Below, one piece after another: positions 1 to 6,490 of a stretch of DNA of 15,496 nucleotides. This DNA comes from an uncultured Bacteroides sp. (GTDB taxonomy: Bacteria > Bacteroidota > Bacteroidia > Bacteroidales > Bacteroidaceae). The position numbers were made by a program, and so were the translations under genes. The DNA is taken from the NCBI GenBank assembly GCA_900546355.1, contig URCM01000074.1, positions 1-15,496 on the forward strand, written 5' to 3'. Position 1 is the stretch's first letter. Each line of letters opens with the position of its first letter. The notes under the pieces are model-generated. The model ran no database searches and had not been told where the DNA came from. It saw nothing but the letters and a program-made list of their open reading frames with translations.

Positions 1-234
1 GTAGGGCTGGAACCGGATCCATCCGGGCAGACCCATGGTATCCAGTTCTGGGGAAACAGCTTTGTAGCAGGTCCGCAAGGCGAACTGCTGGCACAGGCAA
101 GCAATACGGAAGAAGAAAACCTTGTGGTAGACATCGATATGGACCGAAGCGAGAAAGTACGCCGCTGGTGGCCCTTCTTGCGAGACCGCCGCATAGAAAA
201 GTTCGGCGAACTGACCCAAAGGTTCATCGACTGA
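1..234 (+). CDS. aguB: N-carbamoylputrescine amidase, C-terminal part (cut by window edge)
   Basis: The reading frame is open from base 1 to a TGA at 232-234 and gives the last 77 residues of a nitrilase-superfamily protein. Visible features are a GLEPDPSGQTHGIQFWGNSF block, an acidic strand (LVVDIDMD), and a C-terminal VRRWWPFLRDRRIEKFGEL segment typical of bacterial and plant carbamoylputrescine amidases. In that family the enzyme hydrolyses N-carbamoylputrescine to putrescine, CO2 and ammonia, the last step of the agmatine route to polyamines in the cytosol. The catalytic Glu-Lys-Cys residues lie upstream of the window and cannot be checked. The partner agmatine deiminase gene, often adjacent in Bacteroides, would also be outside the window. 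Confidence 0.85.
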   Translation, partial: VGLEPDPSGQTHGIQFWGNSFVAGPQGELLAQASNTEEENLVVDIDMDRSEKVRRWWPFLRDRRIEKFGELTQRFID

Positions 235-365
235 CCGAAGGGACATCAACCATGACGCAAGCAATGCAATGTGTATAGCCAGCAAAGAGAATCGCCACAG
301 ACATTTGGCCTAAGGAAACGATGTGAATCCACTGTGGTGAAATGCCCATGCTTTTCCGTAAGAAG

Positions 366-425
366 TTTTATTGCATTGAAACTAAAGTTTTATTGCACTG
401 GAACTTTAGTTTCAATGCAATAAAA
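366..425. repeat. Nested inverted and direct repeat element
   Basis: Bases 366-387 and 404-425 are perfect 22-base inverted arms around a 16-base spacer. The spacer and its right flank (388-405) repeat the first 18 bases of the left arm in direct orientation with two differences (C at 398, G at 400). Two hairpins that exclude each other are therefore possible: the long 366-387/404-425 stem, or a shorter 388-404/409-425 stem with one mismatch, one G-U pair and a TTTA loop. There is no T tract after either stem on either strand, so this is not a standard terminator. It lies between aguB and the 3' end of the inositol-phosphate synthase gene and may be a small palindromic intergenic repeat. Confidence 0.8.
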
Positions 426-457
426 AAGCCTGAAACTACCTATATGTATAGGAAAAG

Positions 458-487
458 AAGAGGATGCGCCAGCAAGTGCATCCTCTT
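458..487 (-). terminator. Rho-independent terminator of the inositol-phosphate synthase gene
   Basis: Arms AAGAGGATGC (458-467) and GCATCCTCTT (478-487) form a perfect 10-bp stem with a 10-base loop. Read on the minus strand it lies 28 bases after the stop codon at 516-518, and its 3' arm runs into a T-rich stretch (CTCTTTTCC). A small palindrome, CCTATATGTATAGG, follows at 439-452. Confidence 0.7.
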
Positions 488-515
488 TCTATTCAATAAA
501 CTTCCGGCTAAAGCA

Positions 516-1823
516 TCAATCGATTTCTTCATCCGCTTCGTAACCACCCATCTCACGGATGGCATTCTTCAGCATTACATATTGCTGGAAAAGATGGTTG
601 ACCGGCACTTCATCCTGTGTATAGTCGTGCATCGGGCTTTTGAGGAAGAAGCTCAGGAAACGCTGAATGCCATAGCGTCCGGCACGTGCGGCAAGGTCGC
701 TTAACAGCACCAAGTCAAGGCAAAGAGGAGCAGCCAGGATAGAATCACGACACAAGAAGTTTATCTTAATTTGCATCGGATACCCCATCCATCCGAATAT
801 ATCAATATTGTCCCAACCTTCTTTGTTGTCATTGCGCGGCGGATAATAGTTGATGCGCACTTTATGATAGTAACCCGTATATAAATCGGGTTGCTCTTCC
901 GGCACTAAAATCGATTCCAAAGTAGAAAGTTTGCTCACTTCCTTCGTATGGAAATTAGCAGGTTCATCCAAAACCAAGCCATCGCGATTACCTAAAATAT
1001 TTGTTGAGAACCAGCCCGACAATCCCAAGCAACGGGTACCGATAATCGGCGCAAAGCCTGATTTCACCAATGTCTGCCCCGTCTTGAAATCTTTTCCCGC
1101 AATCGGCAGTTGGGTCTTTTCCGCCATCTCCCACATGGCGGGAATATCTACCGTCGTATTCGGCGCACCCATAATAAACGGCGCACCTTCGGCAAGCGCC
1201 GCGTATGCATAACACATCGAAGGAGCGATATGTTCACGGTCGTCATTTTTCATGGCTTGCTCCAATGCCGCCAACGTACCATGTACTTCCTCGCATACCG
1301 GCACATAAATTTCGGTAGAAGCTGCCCACAGCACCACCATACGGCTGCATCCGTTTGTTTCTTTAAACTCGCGGATGTCTTTACGCAAAGCCTCTACCAT
1401 CTCCCAGCGAGTAGCACAGTCTTTCACATTATCGCCATCCAAACGCTTTGCATAATTATAATCGAAAGCTGCCTTCATCGGTACAATCTTCTCTAATTCA
1501 TCTTTTACCGGATTGATGTCTTTTTCTCTCAGTACCTCACAATTCACAGCCGATTCGTATGCATTGGCAGGATATACATCCCATGCGCCGAAAACGATAT
1601 CTTTCAAGTCTGTCATCGGAACTATTTCGTTGTAATGAAGGTATTTCTTGTTAGCTCCACGCCCTACACGGATTTTATCGTATTGCGTCATCGAGCCAAC
1701 AGGTTTTGCCAACCCCTTTCTTACCATCAAAACCCCAGTTATAAACGTAGTGGCTACCGCCCCTAAACCTACACACAGCACACCTAACTTGCCTGTGGCT
1801 GGCTGAACATTCTTTTTTTCCAT
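516..1823 (-). CDS. ino1: myo-inositol-1-phosphate synthase (MIPS)
   Basis: This 435-residue protein matches the bacterial inositol-3-phosphate synthase family, which isomerises glucose 6-phosphate to 1D-myo-inositol 3-phosphate using bound NAD. The N-terminal nucleotide-binding motif is visible at about residues 18-26 (VGLGAVATT), and the central SGWFSTNILGNRDG segment corresponds to the family's conserved LGN-DG region. The length is between the archaeal/actinobacterial forms (about 360-390) and the eukaryotic ones (about 510-530). In gut Bacteroidetes this enzyme feeds inositol-lipid synthesis; the phosphatidyltransferase and phosphatase expected for that pathway are not in this window. 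The ATG at 1821-1823 follows a Bacteroidetes-type promoter, and the gene ends in its own terminator. It is divergent from a PfkB kinase gene. Confidence 0.93.
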   Translation of the reverse strand: MEKKNVQPATGKLGVLCVGLGAVATTFITGVLMVRKGLAKPVGSMTQYDKIRVGRGANKKYLHYNEIVPMTDLKDIVFGAWDVYPANAYESAVNCEVLREKDINPVKDELEKIVPMKAAFDYNYAKRLDGDNVKDCATRWEMVEALRKDIREFKETNGCSRMVVLWAASTEIYVPVCEEVHGTLAALEQAMKNDDREHIAPSMCYAYAALAEGAPFIMGAPNTTVDIPAMWEMAEKTQLPIAGKDFKTGQTLVKSGFAPIIGTRCLGLSGWFSTNILGNRDGLVLDEPANFHTKEVSKLSTLESILVPEEQPDLYTGYYHKVRINYYPPRNDNKEGWDNIDIFGWMGYPMQIKINFLCRDSILAAPLCLDLVLLSDLAARAGRYGIQRFLSFFLKSPMHDYTQDEVPVNHLFQQYVMLKNAIREMGGYEADEEID

Positions 1824-1875
1824 TTCAAATTTTGTTTTTCTGATTTCTATTTATATCATTAAGACAATGACCGCG

Positions 1876-1905
1876 TAAAGGTAGCCCTTTTATCATAATA
1901 GCAAA
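1876..1905 (-). promoter_or_regulatory. Promoter of the inositol-phosphate synthase gene
   Basis: Minus-strand TTTG (1902-1905), an 18-base spacer, then TACCTTTA (1876-1883), seven of eight matches to the Bacteroidetes TAnnTTTG -7 box. The ATG lies about 52 bases downstream. Confidence 0.5.
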
Positions 1906-2031
1906 AGTTTTCCCTGCTTTTTTAGCTCTTTATTCATAAAATGAACACTATTTCTACCAAAACAACCATATAAACAGATATTTCACCAACTGAATCAGAA
2001 AACGACGTTTCTTCCATTTAAAGAAAAATAT

Positions 2032-2039
2032 TATCTTTG
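2032..2039 (+). promoter_or_regulatory. Promoter -7 box of the PfkB kinase gene
   Basis: TATCTTTG fits TAnnTTTG exactly and ends 33 bases before the ATG at 2073. No good TTG -33 box is seen at the expected distance, so the assignment rests on the -7 box and its position. Confidence 0.5.
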
Positions 2040-2072
2040 CACCCGTTTTCCAACCGAATAACAAAATAGATA

Positions 2073-2972
2073 ATGAACGATATTTGCTGCATAGGACATA
2101 TTACACTGGATAAGATAATCACCCCTAAACAAACCGTTTATATGCCGGGAGGCACTTCTTATTATTTTTCACACGGAATCCAGCACCTGAATGACTACAC
2201 ACATTATAAATTAGTCACTTCGCTGGCTCCGAGCGAATACCAATCGGTTGACGAACTACGCGCCGAAGGCATAAACGTAGAAGTCATCCCTAGTCACCAT
2301 ACCGTGTATTTCGAAAACAAATACGAAGAAAACCAGAACAACCGTACCCAACGTGTATTGGCTAAAGCCGACCCGTTCACTGTAGAAAAGTTGAAACACC
2401 TGGAAGCCCGCTTCTTTCATTTAGGCAGTCTGCTCTCCGATGATTTTCCGCTTGAAGTTATCGAATATTTGTCTACCAAAGGTACGCTTTCGGTAGATGC
2501 ACAAGGATATTTACGGGAGGTACGTGGCGAGAACGTCTATCCGACGGACTGGAACGGAAAACAGGAAGCACTGAAATACATAGATATCTTAAAAGTGAAC
2601 GAACACGAGGCTGCTGTCCTTACCGGCTCTTCCGATTATGTCGAAGCGGTCCACTTATTGCACCAATGGGGAGTAAAAGAAGTCTTGCTGACTTTAGGAA
2701 GCGAGGGGTCTTTGATTTACGCCGAAGATACCCTGTACCGCATTCCCGCTTACCCACCTCAAGAAATAGTAGATGCTACCGGATGTGGAGACACCTATAT
2801 GCTGGGCTACTTGTATATGCGCAACAAAGAAGCATCTTATGCTGAAGCAGGTTCGTTTGCCGCGGCTTTATCCACAATCAAACTGGAAAAGTCCGGTCCC
2901 TTCAGTGGAACGGAAGAAATGGCTGCCGATATTGTAAAACATAGCCAATTAAAAGCAGAGACATTATCCTGA
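2073..2972 (+). CDS. PfkB/ribokinase-family sugar kinase, possibly an inositol kinase
   Basis: A 299-residue member of the ribokinase/PfkB fold. The N terminus holds a GH-TLDKI strand and the glycine pair PGGTSYY (25-31). The family's second signature is DATGCGDTYMLGYL (234-245), with the catalytic base Asp240 and the anion hole made by the TGCGD loop. ATP-binding strands LKVNEHEA (173-180) and LTLGSEGS (207-214) are present. The middle segment with T77, F80, Y84 and RTQRVL (91-96) resembles, from memory, the myo-inositol kinase-like branch rather than fructokinases. That and its divergent position beside inositol-phosphate synthase suggest an inositol-related substrate. This is inference; adenosine or another sugar remains possible. 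Length is normal for the family (about 300). Confidence 0.82.
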   Translation: MNDICCIGHITLDKIITPKQTVYMPGGTSYYFSHGIQHLNDYTHYKLVTSLAPSEYQSVDELRAEGINVEVIPSHHTVYFENKYEENQNNRTQRVLAKADPFTVEKLKHLEARFFHLGSLLSDDFPLEVIEYLSTKGTLSVDAQGYLREVRGENVYPTDWNGKQEALKYIDILKVNEHEAAVLTGSSDYVEAVHLLHQWGVKEVLLTLGSEGSLIYAEDTLYRIPAYPPQEIVDATGCGDTYMLGYLYMRNKEASYAEAGSFAAALSTIKLEKSGPFSGTEEMAADIVKHSQLKAETLS

Positions 2973-3051
2973 ACGACACGAATTGGCCGCTTACGAATCA
3001 GCATACAAAGACACGGAGAAAAAATATATTCACATTTTTGTCTGATAAGCA

Positions 3052-3081
3052 TTGCTTTTCCAAAAATAAACAATATATTTG
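3052..3081 (+). promoter_or_regulatory. Promoter of ndk
   Basis: TTG (3052-3054), a 19-base spacer and TATATTTG (3074-3081), an exact TAnnTTTG match. The inferred transcription start would be a few bases downstream, within or just before the leader inverted repeat. Confidence 0.65.
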
Positions 3082-3113
3082 TGGTAATTTGTAATAACCT
3101 AATAATTACCACA
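3080..3113 (+). promoter_or_regulatory. Inverted repeat in the ndk leader
   Basis: TGTGGTAATT (3080-3089) and AATTACCACA (3104-3113) are perfect 10-base inverted arms with a 14-base AT-rich spacer. The repeat starts in the last bases of the -7 box and ends two bases before the ATG. It could be a dimeric repressor site or a leader hairpin at the start codon; the sequence alone does not decide. Confidence 0.55.
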
Positions 3114-3115
3114 CT

Positions 3116-3583
3116 ATGAGTCTTGAAAAAACATTAGTCATTTTAAAGCCCAGTGCTGTACAGCGTGGGTTAATCGGAGAAATCACCACTCGTTTCGAAC
3201 GCAAAGGACTACGGCTGGCTGGAATGAAAATGATGCAACTTACCGATGAACTGTTAAACGAACACTATGCACACCTGACAGACAAACCTTTCTTCGGACG
3301 TATAAAACAATCGATGATGGCTTCACCGGTTATCGCTTGCTGCTACGAAGGGGTGGATGCAGTACAAGTAGTACGCGGCATGACCGGCGCTACCAATGGA
3401 CGCAAAGCCACTCCGGGCACAATTCGCGGTGATTACAGTATGAGCGCACAAGAAAACATCGTCCACACATCCGATTCTCCTGAAAATGCAATCATCGAGC
3501 TAAACCGTTTCTTCAAGCCTGAAGAAATATTCGATTACAAGCTCGGCACACTTCCTTTCATCAACTACGAAGGAGAAGAGTAA
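3116..3583 (+). CDS. ndk: Nucleoside diphosphate kinase
   Basis: A 155-residue protein with the complete NDK fold. It begins EKTLVILKPSAVQRGLIGEI, the universal KP-A-RG-GEI nucleotide-binding start, and carries the phosphohistidine loop ENIVHTSDS (113-121) with catalytic His117. The usual loop is NxxHGSDS; here Thr replaces the Gly after the histidine. The RGMTGATNGRKATPGTIRGD segment (87-106) supplies the phosphate-binding arginines. The enzyme transfers the gamma-phosphate of ATP to NDPs and dNDPs in the cytosol. It has its own promoter and an unusual inverted repeat just before the ATG. It stands alone, with an unrelated kinase upstream and a convergent gene downstream. Confidence 0.97.
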   Translation: MSLEKTLVILKPSAVQRGLIGEITTRFERKGLRLAGMKMMQLTDELLNEHYAHLTDKPFFGRIKQSMMASPVIACCYEGVDAVQVVRGMTGATNGRKATPGTIRGDYSMSAQENIVHTSDSPENAIIELNRFFKPEEIFDYKLGTLPFINYEGEE

Positions 3584-3598
3584 AGTTTTAAAAAACAC

Positions 3599-3668
3599 AG
3601 AGACACAAAAATACAGAAAAACCAATCTTCCAATCAATGGAAAAAGAAGTCCGTATCGTTGTGTCTCT
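3599..3668. repeat. Inverted repeat between convergent genes, possible two-way terminator
   Basis: AGAGACACAA (3599-3608) and TTGTGTCTCT (3659-3668) are perfect inverted arms about 50 bases apart, with a smaller TTCCA/TGGAA hairpin inside the loop. The pair lies between the ends of ndk (3583) and the HD-protein gene (3719). The CACAGAGACACAA wording resembles low-complexity intergenic repeats I recall from Bacteroides genomes; a similar half (ACAAAGACACGGAGAAAA) occurs at 3005-3022 after the PfkB gene. Confidence 0.45.
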
Positions 3669-3718
3669 ATGTTCACTTTCTTCTTTAAAGTCTTTTCCTA
3701 AACCGCTACCGTTGCTTA

Positions 3719-4348
3719 TCAAAGTTCGTCCAAATCACTCCCGGTACGTTCCATAATACCGGCAGCCAGACTATCTGCCACTTGTGTGATGACCACCAAC
3801 GGATAAAGCATACGGGCGGTGTCATAATTACGTAAATCTTCGTAACTGTTCTGATTAAGCCCGAATGCTCCCATATGCCAGCGGATAGCGAGCATTTCAT
3901 CGTCGCTCATCTCTAATCCATTACACAACAAGAGTATTACCGACTTCTCGCCATGTCCCATCGGAAAACTTTTATATGTCACTTTATAACCTTCGGTATC
4001 CTCCCAAACACCCAATGCATTCTTACGCTTTTTCACGCTACGCACATAAATGTCACTCTTGCATACATCGTGAAGCAAACTGGCGATAATCACACTATCC
4101 CGTCCGACTTCATTTTCTAAACCCGGCTCCAGTTTTTTCATTCCTTCCCACACAGCCAAAGCGGCTTTACACGTATTAATAGAATGTAACACCAATCCGC
4201 CTTCGGTATTCAAATGATGCCCGGCCGAGGCGGGAGCGGTAAAGAATCCCATTCCTTCCAACCCTTCTATCACATCTTCCACTCCGTCACGCCCCGTAGA
4301 ACGTAACAGTTCGATAAATTCTTCCTTGTTTTTCTTAATATCCATCAT
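3719..4348 (-). CDS. HD-domain metal-dependent hydrolase
   Basis: A 209-residue protein with the HD phosphohydrolase pattern: H44-H45, LVLHSIN with H55, the defining LLHDVCKSD with H93-D94, GHGEKS with H132, and IRWHMG with H158. Proteins of this group bind metals and cleave phosphoester bonds in nucleotides or nucleic acids; the layout (GGLVLHS, LLHD, GHG, IRWH) recalls the HD part of YhaM-type 3'-5' exonucleases, but the OB-fold of YhaM is missing. The substrate is unknown. There is no signal peptide, so it is cytosolic. It follows the dehydrogenase gene by 26 bases on the same strand and is probably co-transcribed as the last gene of the steroid-type operon. Two adjacent ATG codons (4343-4348) are both possible starts. 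Confidence 0.8.
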   Translation of the reverse strand: MMDIKKNKEEFIELLRSTGRDGVEDVIEGLEGMGFFTAPASAGHHLNTEGGLVLHSINTCKAALAVWEGMKKLEPGLENEVGRDSVIIASLLHDVCKSDIYVRSVKKRKNALGVWEDTEGYKVTYKSFPMGHGEKSVILLLCNGLEMSDDEMLAIRWHMGAFGLNQNSYEDLRNYDTARMLYPLVVITQVADSLAAGIMERTGSDLDEL

Positions 4349-4374
4349 CTATAATTTTCTAACTAATTTATGAT

Positions 4375-5232
4375 TCATGCCAACCAAGGCTTCACAATCT
4401 CCTCAGTCCGATTCCAAAGCTCTTCCATCTGTACATGATGTGTATACTTTTCCGAAAGCGGCTTGACGTGGCAACTTACATTCAGTGTACCAGTCCGCCC
4501 GCCTGCCTCCTTATCCAATAAAAGATGTATCGCAGTAGCTGCACCTTGGCGCGGCGTACGGATAAAAGGACGGAAAAGCACATCTGTCAATGGGTCGAAC
4601 CATGCATGCATCGTAATAATATCGGTCGACACAATCCCCGGATCGGCAGCATTGACTACAATTCCTTTTTCACGTACTCTACGAGCCAAATCGATGGTGA
4701 ACAGCGTCAAAGCCAGCTTCGTATTGCTATAAATGGGAATACGCCAAAACGCACCTTTCTTTCCCTGGGTAAAGAAATATGGGAAATCCAACCGTCCGAT
4801 AGCATACGTACACGACACCATATTGACGATACGGCTTCCCTCTCCCATCAGCGGCAAAAGTTTACGAGTCAACAAATAATGTCCTACATAGTTCACGCTA
4901 ACGGTACGTTCCAATCCATCTTCGGTAATATGCCTGCCCGTTTCCATCGTGCCTGCGTCATTCATCAGCAAACTGACCGGTTCACCTTCCGACAGAAGCG
5001 CATCAGCAAAAGCACCTACCGAAGCCAGCGAAGCCAAATCGAGCTCACGTATTTCCAACCTCAGGCCATCCCGCTCTTGTAACAATTTATGGCGCACTTC
5101 TTCTGCCTTGGACAAACGGCAGCTTGCCATGATGACCCGATATCCTGCCAATGCCACGGCACGGGTTATCTCAGTACCCATACCTCCATCGGCACCTGTT
5201 ATCACAGCTAATTTCGGTTTTTCTTCCATCAT
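4375..5232 (-). CDS. Short-chain dehydrogenase/reductase, candidate 3-beta-hydroxysteroid dehydrogenase
   Basis: A 285-residue classical SDR. The cofactor motif TGADGGMG is at 12-19, NDAG (usually NNAG) at 91-94, a conserved Asn at 114, Ser140, and the active site YSNTK (Tyr168, Lys172). DPGIVSTD (198-205) is typical of the retinol/steroid dehydrogenase-like branch. Arg39 after the second strand suggests NADP(H), as inference. SDRs reversibly oxidise hydroxyls to ketones; beside a 5-alpha-reductase homologue and an Old Yellow Enzyme the likely substrate is a 3-keto or 3-hydroxy steroid or bile acid. An in-frame upstream start would add 27 residues inside the previous gene and lacks the SDR beginning. 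The ATG at 5230-5232 overlaps the preceding TGA as ATGA, pointing to translational coupling. Confidence 0.85.
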   Translation of the reverse strand: MMEEKPKLAVITGADGGMGTEITRAVALAGYRVIMASCRLSKAEEVRHKLLQERDGLRLEIRELDLASLASVGAFADALLSEGEPVSLLMNDAGTMETGRHITEDGLERTVSVNYVGHYLLTRKLLPLMGEGSRIVNMVSCTYAIGRLDFPYFFTQGKKGAFWRIPIYSNTKLALTLFTIDLARRVREKGIVVNAADPGIVSTDIITMHAWFDPLTDVLFRPFIRTPRQGAATAIHLLLDKEAGGRTGTLNVSCHVKPLSEKYTHHVQMEELWNRTEEIVKPWLA

Positions 5233-6464
5233 TGCACAGCCTGCCTTTCTTCTATCTGTTCGATTTCTTTCTTCAAACAAGGCGGAAGCTCTTCTTGCAA
5301 ATGTTGGTGGCACGCCATTTCAATCGAATACATCCGGGCAATGCAATAATTGCTGTGCCGACAATTACAACGGGCTTTCTCTTCTTCACGCATCCGATTG
5401 ACAAATCCAGGCTCGTTCAACAAAGCACGCCCCATTTGCACGGCCTCAAAACCACAATCGAGCACTTCGTCTATCTTCTCACGCGATACGAGACCTCCTA
5501 CATACACCAACGGCATCTTGATTTCTTTACGGAAATTCAAAGCATCATCCAAGAAATAAGCCTCTTTAAAGGGAACGGAAGGAATCATCCATTTGCCTAC
5601 CATCCGCACTCCGTATTTCAACCACCAACAAGTCATATAATATGTCATGCTACGGATAGGCATCTCGCCACGCATTACATACATCGGTGCCTTGCTTACG
5701 AAACCTCCGCTCAACACCAACGCATGTGCCCCCGACTGCTCCAACCGTTTAGCCACCTGCAACGATTCATCCAATTCCATGCCGCCTCTGAATCCATCGC
5801 GCATATTCATCTTTACCAATACCGCCATATCGCTTCCCGCAGCTTTCATCACTTCATCCATCACCATATCCATGAACCGCATCCGGTTCGAGAGTGAACC
5901 ACCGTATGCGTCTTTCCGATGATTAGTAGACGGAGACAGGAACTGGCTGATCAAATAACCATGCCCGGCATGAATCTCCACTGCATCAAATCCCGCTTCG
6001 CGAGCCAAATTAACCGAACGTCCATAAGCACGCGCCATTTCGGGCAATTCTTCGGCACGAAGCCCGCGCACAAACGTGGGCGAATAGAGATTGAATCCGC
6101 TACTGGCACCCACAGGCAAGCAACCACAAATACTTTTATGCGACATATTTCCGCAATGACCTAACTGGATACTTGCCGCCGCACCTTCTTTATGCACCGC
6201 ATCAGTCAGTTCACGTAAGCCAGGCACTATTTCGGGACGCATCCACAACTGGCGGTCGAACGACAAGCCACTCCGTGTTACAGCAGCATATGCTACCGTC
6301 GTCATGCCCACCCCCCCCGCAGCTACCGACCGATGATAATCGAGCAGCATCTGCGAAGGCTTATTCCCCGGACACATACTCTCGAACGCAGCCGAACGAA
6401 TGGTACGATTACGCAACGTAAGTGGCCCCAATGTGACCGGAGTAAACAATTTCGAGTTTTCCAT
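5229..6464 (-). CDS. Old Yellow Enzyme-family flavin reductase, candidate steroid 5-beta-reductase
   Basis: A 411-residue NADH:flavin oxidoreductase/OYE protein. The FMN barrel begins LFTPVTLGPLTLRNR (6-20); QLGHCG (100-105), EIHAGHGYLISQFLSP (163-178) with substrate-binding His165 and His168, and GGSLSNRMRF (188-197) follow, and VGGL (322-325) and MGRALLNEP (344-352) close the phosphate site. It lacks the C-terminal FAD/NAD domain of 2,4-dienoyl-CoA reductase and BaiCD, which are about 640 residues. A Cys cluster at 366, 368, 374 and 385 lies where those enzymes bind an iron-sulfur cluster, but the spacing differs. Family members reduce activated C=C bonds; the neighbours suggest a 3-oxo-delta-4 steroid. 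Codons 49-52 contain eight consecutive G. It lies 26 bases after the 5-alpha-reductase gene. Confidence 0.88.
   Translation of the reverse strand: MENSKLFTPVTLGPLTLRNRTIRSAAFESMCPGNKPSQMLLDYHRSVAAGGVGMTTVAYAAVTRSGLSFDRQLWMRPEIVPGLRELTDAVHKEGAAASIQLGHCGNMSHKSICGCLPVGASSGFNLYSPTFVRGLRAEELPEMARAYGRSVNLAREAGFDAVEIHAGHGYLISQFLSPSTNHRKDAYGGSLSNRMRFMDMVMDEVMKAAGSDMAVLVKMNMRDGFRGGMELDESLQVAKRLEQSGAHALVLSGGFVSKAPMYVMRGEMPIRSMTYYMTCWWLKYGVRMVGKWMIPSVPFKEAYFLDDALNFRKEIKMPLVYVGGLVSREKIDEVLDCGFEAVQMGRALLNEPGFVNRMREEEKARCNCRHSNYCIARMYSIEMACHQHLQEELPPCLKKEIEQIEERQAVQ
6311..6318 (-). other. Homopolymer G8 tract inside the flavin-reductase gene
   Basis: Eight C on the plus strand read as GCG GGG GGG GTG (Ala-Gly-Gly-Val, codons 49-52) on the coding strand. 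Gain or loss of one base would truncate the enzyme early. The frame is intact in this sequence. Confidence 0.9.
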
Positions 6465-6490
6465 ATTTTAATTTTTGACAATTATACATC

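Noticed and set aside
366..425. Repeats read as a CRISPR-like array
   Set aside because: There are only three copies, one inverted, with no regular unique spacers and no cas genes.
342..704. Open frame of 120 codons across the repeat and MIPS 3' end
   Set aside because: It crosses the inverted repeat and the terminator and runs antisense to MIPS, with no sign of coding.
5233..5313. Upstream start adding 27 residues to the SDR
   Set aside because: It overlaps the end of the OYE gene by 85 bases and puts non-conserved sequence before the SDR fold; the ATG at 5232 gives the usual ATGA coupling.
5151..5897. Long plus-strand open frame (248 codons) opposite the flavin reductase gene
   Set aside because: It is antisense to the intact OYE gene, has a His/Ser-rich composition with no domain, and lacks a promoter.
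6311..6318. Frameshifted flavin-reductase pseudogene at the G run
   Set aside because: The frame runs without a break through the tract to the normal C terminus, so the gene is intact in this sequence.
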